Assembly (NCBI GenBank): GCA_963824085.1
Contig: CAWGNT010000004.1
Location: 1-64,000, forward strand
DNA length: 64,000 nt
Source: JARRNE01 sp963824085
GTDB taxonomy: Bacteria; Pseudomonadota; Gammaproteobacteria; Chromatiales; Chromatiaceae
Direction of reading: 5' to 3'
Numbering within the stretch: the first letter of the stretch is position 1; each line of letters begins with the position of its first letter. Below the pieces are notes generated by a model, which was given only the letters and a program-made list of their open reading frames with translations, searched no databases and was not told the origin of the DNA. Shown here piece by piece: positions 1 to 8,804 of this stretch. The position numbers and the translations under genes are program-made.

Positions 1-73
1 AGAGAGTGATATCGCGAACGGCGTCCACGCGCAGTGCATGGCCTTTGATCGTGGGTCCGAGAAGCACTTTCAT
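1..73 (-). CDS. Possible 5' end of a leftward gene, cut by the window edge
   Basis: Reading leftward from an ATG at 73 gives 24 codons open to the window edge, beginning MKVLLGPTIKGHALRVDAV. The upstream bases have only a weak purine-rich stretch (GGCGGAGAGAG, well upstream), so the start is uncertain and the frame stays open further upstream. I do not recognise a family from so few residues. It may be a real truncated gene or chance. Confidence 0.3.
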   Translation of the reverse strand, partial: MKVLLGPTIKGHALRVDAVRDITL

Positions 74-275
74 GTGGGGTGGCAGGTTCCGTAGTCTCTC
101 TCCGCCGTTATCGTGGCACCGCGCCGGTCGAAGGTAGTTACGTCTGCCATCGGTAACGTGACTGCATTCTCGGACACTTCCGCCTCAAGCGATTGAACTT
201 AAGCCTTTCCTTTCGGATGTTGATCGGCGACCTATTCGGTTGCCGTTGACTGACGTTTGAGCTGGGAGACATGCC

Positions 276-488
276 ATGAATCGATCCGTTTTGTACATGG
301 TCCTGACCTTTGCATTGGCTGGCTGCGGGGCCGACGTGGCCAGCACAGCGGCAACCCAAGCGGCGCTGGAGGCACAAGAGGCCCAGCAGGCTCAACAGAT
401 CGAGGAGCAGGTCCAAGTCCGACTCGACGCCGCCATGCATACCGAGCAGCAAAGGCTGCAACGGGCGGAAAAGGCGGCCGGCTACTGA
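276..488 (+). CDS. Small lipoprotein of unknown function
   Basis: This 70-aa protein starts with a short hydrophobic signal sequence ending in a clear lipobox, LAGC, with the lipidated Cys at residue 17. A GGGAGA ribosome binding site lies 8 bases before the ATG. After the lipobox comes an Ala/Gln/Glu-rich helix (about residues 25-65) with no domain I recognise. Small Ala/Gln-rich lipoproteins of this shape occur in gammaproteobacteria. I infer a helical periplasmic protein tethered to a membrane, probably the outer one because no Asp follows the Cys. It stands alone. Confidence 0.6.
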   Translation: MNRSVLYMVLTFALAGCGADVASTAATQAALEAQEAQQAQQIEEQVQVRLDAAMHTEQQRLQRAEKAAGY

Positions 489-795
489 GGAACGGCGAAA
501 GCGGCTGTTTCGTCCGGTGCGGCACTGGGCCGAAGCCCCCCTGGAAATCGGCTGATGCCGGGGAGACGAGGCGAGCAGTGAGGGATTTCGCCCTAGTCCG
601 CAGCAGCGACCCAGGACCTGCATCAACGAGGAGCGTGGTCGCCGACCTTGGCACCTGGGTTCCGGTAATACGTGCCGGAACGACGATCCTGATTAGTGCC
701 AGTCCGTCATCCCGGAAGGGAACGCCGGGGGTTCAGACTTGACGGGTTTAATCCCGAGCGCGCAGCTGAGACTCGGCGCTGCCTCTCTTCGGGCC
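489..795. other. Intergenic, nothing recognised
   Basis: The reading frames here are low-complexity shadows without ribosome binding sites. No hairpin, tRNA or repeat stands out before the terminator at 796-824. Confidence 0.5.
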
Positions 796-824
796 AAAAA
801 AAGCGCCCCGCGGGGAGCGGGGCG
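796..824 (-). terminator. Rho-independent terminator, minus strand
   Basis: The stem CGCCCCGC/GCGGGGCG (804-811 with 817-824) closes a 5-nt loop and is followed on the minus strand by seven U (796-802). The next leftward gene ends 400 bp upstream, so this probably serves a separate transcript in between. Confidence 0.75.
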
Positions 825-926
825 ATTCACCACTGAGGAGGTCAGAGAACGGAAGTTGCCGAGGGAGGATTCCGTCTCGCTTTCCACAGAGCGAGGTCCG
901 TGCCACAACACGGAGAAAATTTCCAG
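796..926 (-). ncRNA. Candidate small RNA with its own terminator
   Basis: On the minus strand a transcript of about 130 nt would start near 926, behind an extended -10 (TGATATACA, 933-941 on the complement) with only a weak -35. It would end at the intrinsic terminator 796-824. Between them are a CTCGCT/AGCGAG stem with an 8-nt loop and several C-rich, anti-Shine-Dalgarno-like stretches (CCTCCCTC, CCTCCTC) in possible loops. No ORF with a ribosome binding site lies inside. C-rich loops of this kind are known in riboregulators that pair with ribosome binding sites. No Rfam family is recognised. Confidence 0.35.
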
Positions 927-1240
927 AAGTATTGTATATCAGAGAGTTATAACGTAATCGACATTTAAGTTGGAAAGTTGACCTAGCGCCGAAGTGCACC
1001 ATCATTATGCCTGTCGGGCCAGAGTGCACCGATGGTGAGCGGTGGGCACAAGGGCCGCGAATCTCGGACAAATCACCATTAGTGGGGCGTTGTCCGCACA
1101 GTAGTGCCCGCCACGGCGCCCCATCCCGTTGCGCCAGGGCCGTGCGTTACCTCAGTGTGAGATTGCGGTGATGGAGTCGGCGAGGCGTCGCGCCAACCGA
1201 CTTGGTGCTGTAGGGAAGTCAGCCGAGCCGCAGGTCCCCA

Positions 1241-2038
1241 TCAATCGCGTACCGAGTTGGCGAGGTTCCGGGCCTCGTCGAGGTTGGTTGCGTCTGCACC
1301 GATGAGCGACTGGAGTTTGGCCGAATGGACGTCGGCATCTTTGAAGTTCGCGCCCTTGACCTTTGCTCCCGTGAGATCTGCGCCACTGAGGTCCGCGAAA
1401 GTGAGATTGGCGCCGCTGAGGTTGGCACCTCGCAGCGAGGCAAACTGGAGATCCACACGGCTCAGATCGGCGTTGGAGAAATCGGCACCCTCGAGATCGG
1501 CATTGCGGAAGACCCCGCGCAGCAGTCCCATCGACTGGTTTGTCATGTCCGCGCCAAGACTGGTGCCAACGAGCTTGGCGCCTTTCAGGCTCGCCTTCGA
1601 AAAGTTGCTTGGCGCGCGAGCCCCGGAAAGATCGGCATGGTCGAGCGTCGCACCGATCAACTGCGCTTGAAACAGACTGGCCCCGTTGAGCCTGGCGTCG
1701 GTCAGGTCCGCGTTGAGCAGCCAGGCCTGATCCAGCACAGCGCCAGCCAGGTCGGCTCGTTCCAGATTGGCGTTGTTGAGCCGGGCGTCGCGAAGGATGG
1801 CACCCTTGAAATCGAGACCAGAAAGATCAAGACCGGAAAGCCTCATGCTGGTGAAATCGGCTGGGCTGTCTTGCGTGGCGGCGGCTAGGCTGGTCGCCAC
1901 TTCCTCGCGCGTGACCTCTGCCTCGGTCATTGCCGGTGAAGTGAGGTCGAGTCCCTGGAGCAGGTCTTGACTCAGAGCAGGGATGGTCGTCAATGAAGCG
2001 ATAAGCATGGCGAGCGGCCCAATACGCAGGGGGTTCAT
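1241..2038 (-). CDS. Secreted pentapeptide-repeat protein
   Basis: The 265-aa protein has an N-terminal signal peptide (hydrophobic stretch at residues 7-20, cleavage probably near ALSQ). A long run of A(D/N)LxX pentapeptides follows from about residue 75 to near the C-terminus. Such repeats fold into a right-handed quadrilateral beta-helix. The start at 2038 is preferred over an in-frame ATG 18 bases upstream because GGGAGG sits 9-10 bases before it. Periplasmic location is inferred from the signal peptide. Molecular role unknown: family members range from gyrase-protecting mimics to structural proteins. It has no operon partner. Confidence 0.8.
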   Translation of the reverse strand: MNPLRIGPLAMLIASLTTIPALSQDLLQGLDLTSPAMTEAEVTREEVATSLAAATQDSPADFTSMRLSGLDLSGLDFKGAILRDARLNNANLERADLAGAVLDQAWLLNADLTDARLNGASLFQAQLIGATLDHADLSGARAPSNFSKASLKGAKLVGTSLGADMTNQSMGLLRGVFRNADLEGADFSNADLSRVDLQFASLRGANLSGANLTFADLSGADLTGAKVKGANFKDADVHSAKLQSLIGADATNLDEARNLANSVRD

Positions 2039-2756
2039 TTCCAATAGGCCTCCCAATCATGTAAGCCAGACGTGGGGCTGGCGCGTGGATTCACGAGATT
2101 GACGCAGCAGGTCCTGAAGAGGGGCACGTGCCGAGACAGCTCGAGCCCTAGGCACCGGCGTCCCGGTGCGGTGATGCCTCTTAAAGATAGCCTCTCCCAA
2201 CGCTCTAGTCCGCCGAGCGGGGCTACGCAGCCTCGCTGGTTCAACACGGCGGTCGCCAATTTGGTTCGGCTGAGGCAGCGTTGGTGGAAAAGCTGCCACG
2301 CTCCGCCAGTTCGCGAATGCATGCCGAGAAGTGGCCAGATTCAGGTGGTTGGCATGAAGAAGCTTCGCGTCGGACTCGAAGCCGAGTCCGTCACTCGTGG
2401 CCCCGGGTTGTGCCGAGCAAACACCCAGAAATTGGCTGGTCTTGTCCTGTTGCATCGGGAAGCGTCTTCTGGCGGACTGACCACATTCTGCAGCAGACGG
2501 CTGAGACTCTTTCGCGTCGCCGGCGTCAGCCCCCGAGCCTCTTCGCTCGGCTTCAGGTGCTCTGAGGCTGAGTCCTTCCCCTCGTCAGCGGCGCAGATAG
2601 CGAGGGCCAAGGGGTCAGGGGCCAAGGGGTCAGAGGGGCCAAGGGGTCAGGGCTCGCATTGTCGCATCCGCCATCTCGGGCGAGCCTCGAAATGTGGGGG
2701 AGACCTTCGCGTATTGAGTTTGCGCATGCCCTCGACCACGTTGTCTCCCGCGCGCA
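2039..2756. other. Intergenic with a short tandem repeat
   Basis: No convincing gene. The long plus-strand frame across this stretch lacks a ribosome binding site and protein-like composition. The one notable element is the tandem repeat at 2607-2653. Confidence 0.5.
2607..2653. repeat. Three tandem copies of a GGCCAAGGGGTCAG unit
   Basis: The 14-nt core GGCCAAGGGGTCAG appears three times in 47 bases with 3-4-nt G/A spacers. A partial copy (CCAAGGGGTCAG) lies far away inside the island at 55,211-55,222. Simple G-rich tandem repeat of unknown role. Confidence 0.7.
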
Positions 2757-3683
2757 GTGACCCCGGTAGTCCATCTCCCAGGGCGGTACCGTCTGAACTT
2801 CTCGACAAGAAAGTCAACGAAGGCACGCACCTTGGGCGAACGGTGCCGGCGGTGCGGGTACGCCGCCCTGGATGGACGCCTCGTCGTGGACGTGCGCCGG
2901 CAGCAACTGCACCAAACGGCCCGCCTTCAGGTCCGGCCGGATGAGATGCATCGAGAGCCGTGCGATACCGAGCCCCGCCAGGGCGGCGTGGTAGATCGCA
3001 TCCGCGCTGTTGCTCTCGAAGTTGCCGCCCACGCGCACGACACGCGTGCCGTCAGGTCCCTCGAATTCCCAGTCGTTGCAGGCCGAGACTGTGCAGAGCC
3101 GCAGGCAGTTGTGGCTCGCCAGATCGTCGGGCGTCTGTGGGGTGCCGAGCGCTTGCAGATACGAGGGTGCGGCGCAGATGACACGTCGGTTGAGGGCAAG
3201 GCGGCGCGCCACAAGCGACGGATCCGTGAGCCGCTCCGTGTAACGGATCGCCGCATCGACCCCTTTTGCGACGCGGTCCACCGACCGGTCGGTCACTCCC
3301 AAGGCGAGCTGGAGCTCCGGGTAGCGCTCCAGGAATTCGGGCAACAGCGGCGGGACGTGGTGCTTCGCGAAGGCCACGGTCGAGGCGACATGCAAAACAC
3401 CGTTGACAGTTCCCTGCCATGCCGCGACCCACTCTTTTACCTCTCTCGATGTCCGCGACGACGCGCACAGAGCGCTCGTAGAACAGGCGGCCCTCATCGG
3501 TCAGGCTGAAATGGCGTGTCGTGCGGTTGAGCAAGCGCACGCCGAGCTGCTCCTCGAGCCGGTCGATCTGCATGCTGACGGCAGAATGCGCGAGGGCAAG
3601 GGAAGGGCGGCGGCCGAGAAGCCGCCGTCGTCGACGGCATCCACGAAGATGGTCACCTGTGCTGCAATGTCCACGACCGACAC
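2757..3683 (-). pseudogene. LysR-family regulator, broken by three frameshifts
   Basis: All parts of a LysR-type regulator of the aldo/keto reductase-linked type are present in order but in different frames. An N-terminal helix-turn-helix starts at 3683 (MSVVDIAAQVTIFVDAVDDG). It shifts frame near 3605 to HSAVSMQIDRLEEQLGVRLL, then near 3445 into the substrate-binding domain (HVASTVAFAKHHVPPLLPEF onward). It shifts again near 2830 into the C-terminal helix VRAFVDFLVEKF. Residues between the shifts match the family well, so the breaks are recent or are sequence errors. It diverges from the two reductase genes, the usual arrangement of a LysR regulator and its target operon. Confidence 0.8.
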
Positions 3684-4047
3684 ACCTGTGCCTTGCTGTC
3701 ACAAGGACTGTGACCATTATCCCCCTTGTTCGGCCGCCGGTAGGCCGCTAGCTCTCTGGCCAAATGAATGACCGCGGAACGAGCAGGCGCACAATGGCTA
3801 GGCCCGACGCCGGCACTGGCGGCTAAGCGAGGACCGCCTTACGGCGCGTCTACTTCCTCAGGGTGGGCAAGTGCCATGTCTGCCCTATACGAACAAACGC
3901 CAGGAAGCGTGGTCTGAAGGCAGCCAGGGCCCTGCAGGGGATGGTACCCGCGTTCTTGTTCCATCTGGTCCGGACGGTCGTTGGGTCGAGACCCAGTCGC
4001 ACGCGTCCTGCCGGCCCCCTGTCAACACGGAAGCGAGAGGAGAAATC
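3684..4047. promoter_or_regulatory. Divergent LysR / reductase control region
   Basis: These 364 bases separate the LysR start (3683) from the first reductase start (4048). The reading frame of the reductase extends upstream, but the GAGAGGAGAAATC site fixes its start at 4048. A LysR box (T-N11-A) would be expected here from the family rule; I could not single one out with confidence. Confidence 0.4.
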
Positions 4048-5013
4048 ATGCAACCAACGCACATGAAGACGACACAGCTAGGGACCACGGGTCTGGAGAT
4101 CAGCCGGGTCGGTTTCGGCGCCTGGGCGATCGGCGGAGGCGGTTGGCAGTTTGGCTGGGGTCCCCAGCAGGACGAGGAGTCGGTCGCCGCGATCCACCGC
4201 GCGCTCGCGCTCGGTATCAACTGGATCGATACGGCCGCTGCTTACGGATTTGGGCGCTCGGAAGAGGTGGTCGGCCGCGCGTTGAAGGGCTTGGCCGAGG
4301 CGGAGCGCCCGCACGTGTTCACGAAGTGCTCATTGCTAAACGACGGCACAGGACGCGTCGTCAACAACCTGAAGCGCGACTCGATCTTGCGGGAGGCGGA
4401 GGCAAGCCTCGAGCGGCTAGGGGTTGCGGCGATTGACCTCTACCAGATCCATTGGCCGATCCCTACCGACGACATCGAGGAGGGTTGGTCGGCGCTCGTC
4501 GAGCTGAAGGAGCAGGGACTCGTGCGGCACATCGGCGTCTCGAACTTCAACGTCGAGCAGCTTCGACGCGTGCAGGCAATCGCGCCCGTCGAGACGCTGC
4601 AGCCCCCTTATTCGCTGATCGCTCGCGAGGTCGAGGACGAGATCCTGCCCTTCGTCGAGCGCGCGGGGATTGGCGTGATCGTTTACTCGCCGATGGGCTC
4701 AGGCCTCCTGACGGGAAAGATGACCCGCGAGCGGATCGCGCACCTGGCCCAGGACGACTGGCGCAGGAGTGCCGCCAGCTTCCAAGAGCCGCAGCTCACG
4801 CGGCACTTGGCGCTTGTCGAGCGGCTGAAGGCCGTCGCCGAACGCCGTGATACGACTCCGGGCGCGATTGCCGTCGCCTGGACGCTGCGGAACCCCGCGG
4901 TCGATGCTGCCATCGTTGGCTTCCGCCGGCCCGACCAGGTCGACCCGATCCTCGTCGCGGCAGAGCTTGGGCTCACCGACGACGAGGTCAAAGAGATCGA
5001 GGACAGGAAGTGA
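4048..5013 (+). CDS. Aldo/keto reductase
   Basis: A 321-aa NADPH-dependent aldo/keto reductase with a (beta/alpha)8 barrel. The catalytic tetrad is visible as D61, Y66 (DTAAAYG), K93 (FTKCS) and H135 (QIHWP). The C-terminal half ends in the cofactor-loop pattern AIVGFRRPDQV. The start at 4048 has a strong ribosome binding site (GAGAGGAG). It is cotranscribed with a second reductase 10 bases downstream and diverges from a broken LysR gene. Physiological substrate unknown; sugar aldehydes, methylglyoxal-type aldehydes and xenobiotic carbonyls are typical for the family. Confidence 0.92.
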   Translation: MQPTHMKTTQLGTTGLEISRVGFGAWAIGGGGWQFGWGPQQDEESVAAIHRALALGINWIDTAAAYGFGRSEEVVGRALKGLAEAERPHVFTKCSLLNDGTGRVVNNLKRDSILREAEASLERLGVAAIDLYQIHWPIPTDDIEEGWSALVELKEQGLVRHIGVSNFNVEQLRRVQAIAPVETLQPPYSLIAREVEDEILPFVERAGIGVIVYSPMGSGLLTGKMTRERIAHLAQDDWRRSAASFQEPQLTRHLALVERLKAVAERRDTTPGAIAVAWTLRNPAVDAAIVGFRRPDQVDPILVAAELGLTDDEVKEIEDRK

Positions 5014-5023
5014 AGGAGGAAAC

Positions 5024-6013
5024 ATGAAGACTCGCCAAATCGGACGGAATGGACCTATGGTTTCGGCCATCGGACTGGGCTGCATGGGCATGTCGGACTT
5101 CTACGGTGCCCACGACGATCAGCAGTCCATCGCAACGATCCACCGGGCATTGGAGCTGGGCGTCAACCTCCTCGACACGGCGGACATGTACGGCCCGCAC
5201 ACGAATGAAGAGCTCGTGGGCAAGGCGATTCGCGGTCAGCGCGAGAAGGTCGTGTTGGCCACCAAGTTTGGCATCGTCCGCGATCCCAACGACCCGCAGA
5301 TGCGCGGCGTAAACGGCAGGCCGGAGTACGTACGCGAGGCCTGTGAAGGCAGCTTGCGTCGGCTCGGAGTTGAGACGATCGACCTCTACTACCAACACCG
5401 CGTCGACCCCGAAACACCGATCGAGGACACGGTTGGTGCAATGGCGGATCTCGTCCGGCAGGGGAAGGTGCGTTACCTCGGTCTGTCCGAGGCCGCCCCC
5501 GCCACGATTCGTCGCGCCCATGCCGTGCACCCCATCGCTGCGCTGCAGACAGAGTACTCGCTGTGGTCGCGAGACCCAGAGGACGAGCTGCTCGGCCTGT
5601 GTAGTGAGCTGGGAATCAGCTTCGTCGCTTACAGTCCGCTCGGGCGGGGGTTTCTGACGGGCGCCATAAAGAGCGAGGATGATCTCGCTCCGGACGACTT
5701 CCGCCGTTCCAATCCGCGCTTTCACGGCGAGAACTTCCAGAAGAACCTGGAGCTGGTGAGCGAGGTTGAGCAAATGGCGCGTGCAAAGGGCTGCACCGCC
5801 GCCCAGCTGGCGTTGGCTTGGGTGCTTGCCCAGGACGAGCACATCGTCCCCATCCCCGGGACGCGCCACATCGAGCGGCTCGAAGAGAACGTGGCCGCTA
5901 CCGAGATCTCGTTGACGAAGGACGAGCTTGAGCGCCTCGAGGCAATCGCCCCTAAGGGAACCGCCGCCGGGTCGCGTTACCCGGAAGCCGGGATGCGGGC
6001 GGTGGATCGGTAG
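5024..6013 (+). CDS. Aldo/keto reductase, second of the pair
   Basis: A 329-aa aldo/keto reductase resembling the AKR13 group. The catalytic tetrad is D51, Y56 (DTADMYG), K81 (ATKFG) and H125 (YYQHRVDP). An AGGAGG site 5 bases before the ATG and the 10-base gap to the previous gene indicate one operon. It is clearly divergent from the upstream reductase, so this is not a recent tandem duplication. Substrate unknown. Confidence 0.92.
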   Translation: MKTRQIGRNGPMVSAIGLGCMGMSDFYGAHDDQQSIATIHRALELGVNLLDTADMYGPHTNEELVGKAIRGQREKVVLATKFGIVRDPNDPQMRGVNGRPEYVREACEGSLRRLGVETIDLYYQHRVDPETPIEDTVGAMADLVRQGKVRYLGLSEAAPATIRRAHAVHPIAALQTEYSLWSRDPEDELLGLCSELGISFVAYSPLGRGFLTGAIKSEDDLAPDDFRRSNPRFHGENFQKNLELVSEVEQMARAKGCTAAQLALAWVLAQDEHIVPIPGTRHIERLEENVAATEISLTKDELERLEAIAPKGTAAGSRYPEAGMRAVDR

Positions 6014-6265
6014 GGTGATGGTGATCGCCGCGACTCACAGATGAGGTCGCGGTGGCGCTGCCGTCGGGGGTGTCGGCAGCGCCAGCATGAGGGTTGCCGT
6101 CAAGCTACAGCAGGGTATACACGGCGTCCCCCGACGCCCGCAACCCGGTACCGGAAAACCCAAGAAGACCCAACGAGCAAGTGCGACCGGTATATCTTTG
6201 CATGACGGAATCGTCTCGAAGCAGCTGCGCCCCCGGCGCAACGCTGGATTGGGTGAGCAAATCAG

Positions 6266-8107
6266 ATGCGCCGTGGACGACAGGTAAACGAAGATCGGCC
6301 GCTGACCCGCGACCTGGGGCCTCTGGTGCGGTTGCTCGGCTTTCTGTGGCCCTACAGGCTGCGGGCGCTGGTCGCCGTGCTTGCGCTGTTCGTGGCGGCG
6401 GGTGCGGCGCTCGCCTTCGGGCAAGTGTTTCGCGATGTGGTCGACTCCGGTCTGGGTAGTGGCTCTTCCTCTGCCCTGAACCGAGCGTTGGCGATCTTTC
6501 TCGCGGTGGTTGTGGTCTTCGCCGCGACCGTCGTGCTGCGCTCCTTCTTGCTCAATTGGTTGGGCGAGCGCGTGGTGGCGGACATTCGTCAGGCAGTGTT
6601 CGACCGCGTGCTGGGACTGGACGTCGGCTTCTTCGAGGCGACCCGTACGGGTGAGGTCATATCGCGCCTGACGAGCGACACCGCGCTTCTTCAGGTCGTC
6701 GTGGGCTCGACCTTGGCGATGGCCTTGCGCAACAGCCTGCTTGTCGTGGGTGGCGTCGTCATGCTGGCGGTGACGAGTCCCAGGCTCGCCGGTCTGGTGC
6801 TGCTGGGCACCCCTGCGGTGGTGCTGCCCGTTTGGCTCTTGGGGTACCGTGTGCGGCGTCTCTCCCGCCTTAGCCAGGACCGGATCGCCGATCTTGGAGC
6901 CTATGTGGACGAGGTGCTCCATGCCATCCGCACCGTCCAGGCCTTTTGTCATGAGACGGTGGACATCCGCCGCTACGGGGAGCGGGTCAGTGCGGCCTTC
7001 GCAACATCGGTGCGCCGCGCGCTCCTCGGCGCACTGCTAGCTGGGGTGGTAATACTCTTCACCTTCGGCGCCATCGGTATCGTGCTCTGGACCGGCGGCC
7101 ACGAGGTGATCTCGGGCCGCCTGAGCGGTGGTCAACTCTCCGCATTCGTCTTCTACGCGGTGCTGGTTGCGAGCTCCATCGGAGGCTTAAGCGAGGTGGT
7201 GGGAGAGCTCCTGCGCGGGGCCGGGGCGAGCGAACGCTTGCTGGAGCTCCTCGAGCAGCATCCGAGCATTGTGTCGTCGCCCGCTGCACGCCCGCTGGCA
7301 GAGCCGGCGCCTGGGCGGATCGATGTCAAGAATTTAGGCTTCGCGTATCCGTCGCACCGCGAGGCCCAGATCCTCTGCGGCGTTTCCTTTGAAGTCGCCG
7401 CGGGGGAAAAGGTCGCCCTGGTCGGGCCATCAGGGGCGGGGAAGTCGACGCTGTTTCAGCTTTTGCTGCGCTTCTACGATCCGCAGGAGGGCGGCATCTG
7501 TTTCGATGGAGCTGACCTCCGCGAGCTCGCCCTGGACGACTTGCGGCGGCATGTCGCCATAGTGCCGCAGGACCCGGTGATCTTCGGCGACGACGCTTGG
7601 GAGAACATCCGCTACGGACTGACGGGTGTGGGCGATGCCGAGATCCGTCGTGCTGCGGACATCGCCCACGCCAGCGACTTTCTCGACCGCATGCCGCAGG
7701 GCTTCGGCACCTATCTCGGCGAGCGGGGGGTGCGGCTCTCGGGCGGGCAGCGCCAGCGAATCGCCATCGCCCGGGCGGTGCTGCGGGAGCCGACGCTGCT
7801 GCTGCTCGACGAGGCGACCAGCGCGCTCGATGCGGAGAGCGAGCATTTGGTGCAGGAGGCACTGGAGAGCCTGATGGAGGGACGGACCAGCATTGTGATT
7901 GCCCATCGCCTCGCTACCGTACGCAAGGTCGACCGCATTTTGGTCCTCGATCAAGGCCAGGTGGTCGCGAGCGGCACGCATGAGGAGCTGATGGCCGCAG
8001 GCGGTCTCTACGCCCGGCTGGCTCGCCTTCAATTCCGGGACCGCGCGGAAGAACCGATGGACTCGGCGTTGGAATCACCCGCTCGCCGGACAGCCGGCGA
8101 ACGCTGA
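6266..8107 (+). CDS. ABC exporter, fused membrane and ATPase domains (MsbA-like)
   Basis: A 613-aa half-transporter. Six membrane helices lie in residues 25-300 and the nucleotide-binding domain in about 350-595. Visible motifs are Walker A GPSGAGKST near 387, signature LSGGQRQRIAIARA near 491, Walker B LLLLDEATSALD near 512, and the H-loop IAHRLATV. It would work as a homodimer in the inner membrane. The layout matches MsbA/multidrug-type lipid or drug exporters, and the substrate cannot be told. The start site has only a weak ribosome binding site. It is followed 18 bases later by a DedA gene. Confidence 0.9.
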   Translation: MRRGRQVNEDRPLTRDLGPLVRLLGFLWPYRLRALVAVLALFVAAGAALAFGQVFRDVVDSGLGSGSSSALNRALAIFLAVVVVFAATVVLRSFLLNWLGERVVADIRQAVFDRVLGLDVGFFEATRTGEVISRLTSDTALLQVVVGSTLAMALRNSLLVVGGVVMLAVTSPRLAGLVLLGTPAVVLPVWLLGYRVRRLSRLSQDRIADLGAYVDEVLHAIRTVQAFCHETVDIRRYGERVSAAFATSVRRALLGALLAGVVILFTFGAIGIVLWTGGHEVISGRLSGGQLSAFVFYAVLVASSIGGLSEVVGELLRGAGASERLLELLEQHPSIVSSPAARPLAEPAPGRIDVKNLGFAYPSHREAQILCGVSFEVAAGEKVALVGPSGAGKSTLFQLLLRFYDPQEGGICFDGADLRELALDDLRRHVAIVPQDPVIFGDDAWENIRYGLTGVGDAEIRRAADIAHASDFLDRMPQGFGTYLGERGVRLSGGQRQRIAIARAVLREPTLLLLDEATSALDAESEHLVQEALESLMEGRTSIVIAHRLATVRKVDRILVLDQGQVVASGTHEELMAAGGLYARLARLQFRDRAEEPMDSALESPARRTAGER

Positions 8108-8125
8108 GGGCTGAGGGGCATATCG

Positions 8126-8761
8126 ATGGCGGGGTTCGGCGCAGAGATTGTTTCCTCTCTGATGGGCGAGATGACCAGGCTGCAGCCGGTGCTCGACCGG
8201 TACGGGCTGTGGGCGCTCTTCGTCGCCGCGCTGGTCGAGGGCTTTGGTATTCCGTTGCCTGGCCAAACGCTGCTCATCGCCTGCGGACTGCTCGCAGCGA
8301 AGGGACAGCTGGATCTCACTGCGGTGCTGCTCGTCGGGTGGGTAGCAACCCAGCTGGGTGATGTCGTCGGCTACGTGATCGGGCGCCGCGGCGTCCACCG
8401 ACTGATCGTGCGTACGGCAAAGAGCGGAGAGCGCCTGGCGAAAGCGGAGGCGTGGTTTGCCCGTTACGGGGTCGCCGTGCTGGTTATCGCGCGCTTCGTC
8501 GACGGCGTGCGTCAAACGAGCAACATTGTGGCTGGGGCACTGGAGATGACTTGGTGGCGCTTCATGGGGGCTACCATGATCGGCACGACCCTGTGGGTGG
8601 CAGTCTGTGGACTTGGCGCCTTCTGGCTAGGAAAGGACTTCCATGCCGTCGGAGCCTTCTTCCATTGGCTGAGGCCCTATGCCTGGACCGTCGCCCTGAC
8701 ACTCCTTGCGTTCCTGGTCTTGTACCTGGTTCGGCGCAAGGGATACGCGCCCAAGGGCTGA
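8126..8761 (+). CDS. DedA family membrane protein (VTT domain)
   Basis: A 211-aa integral membrane protein with the DedA/SNARE-associated domain. The re-entrant loop motif EGFGIPLPGQTLL lies near residue 38 and the second loop RFVDGVRQTSNIVAGALEM near 125. Two or three further hydrophobic helices follow. DedA proteins act as lipid transporters (scramblase or flippase; some recycle undecaprenyl phosphate) and support membrane homeostasis. The 18-base gap to the ABC exporter suggests cotranscription and a shared envelope role, which is inference. Confidence 0.88.
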   Translation: MAGFGAEIVSSLMGEMTRLQPVLDRYGLWALFVAALVEGFGIPLPGQTLLIACGLLAAKGQLDLTAVLLVGWVATQLGDVVGYVIGRRGVHRLIVRTAKSGERLAKAEAWFARYGVAVLVIARFVDGVRQTSNIVAGALEMTWWRFMGATMIGTTLWVAVCGLGAFWLGKDFHAVGAFFHWLRPYAWTVALTLLAFLVLYLVRRKGYAPKG

Positions 8762-8804
8762 AAGGCGAGGGACCTGCGCGCGCCTCCTGACCGCGCGTCG
8801 AGGC

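Noticed and set aside
2072..2944. 290-codon plus-strand frame
   Set aside because: No ribosome binding site, low-complexity Arg/Pro/Ser content, and it overlaps the LysR C-terminus.
6137..6175. Dispersed repeat shared with 13,506-13,555 and 59,405-59,450
   Set aside because: Similarity is limited to short CCGG/GAAAA words with many mismatches; not enough to call a repeat family by eye.
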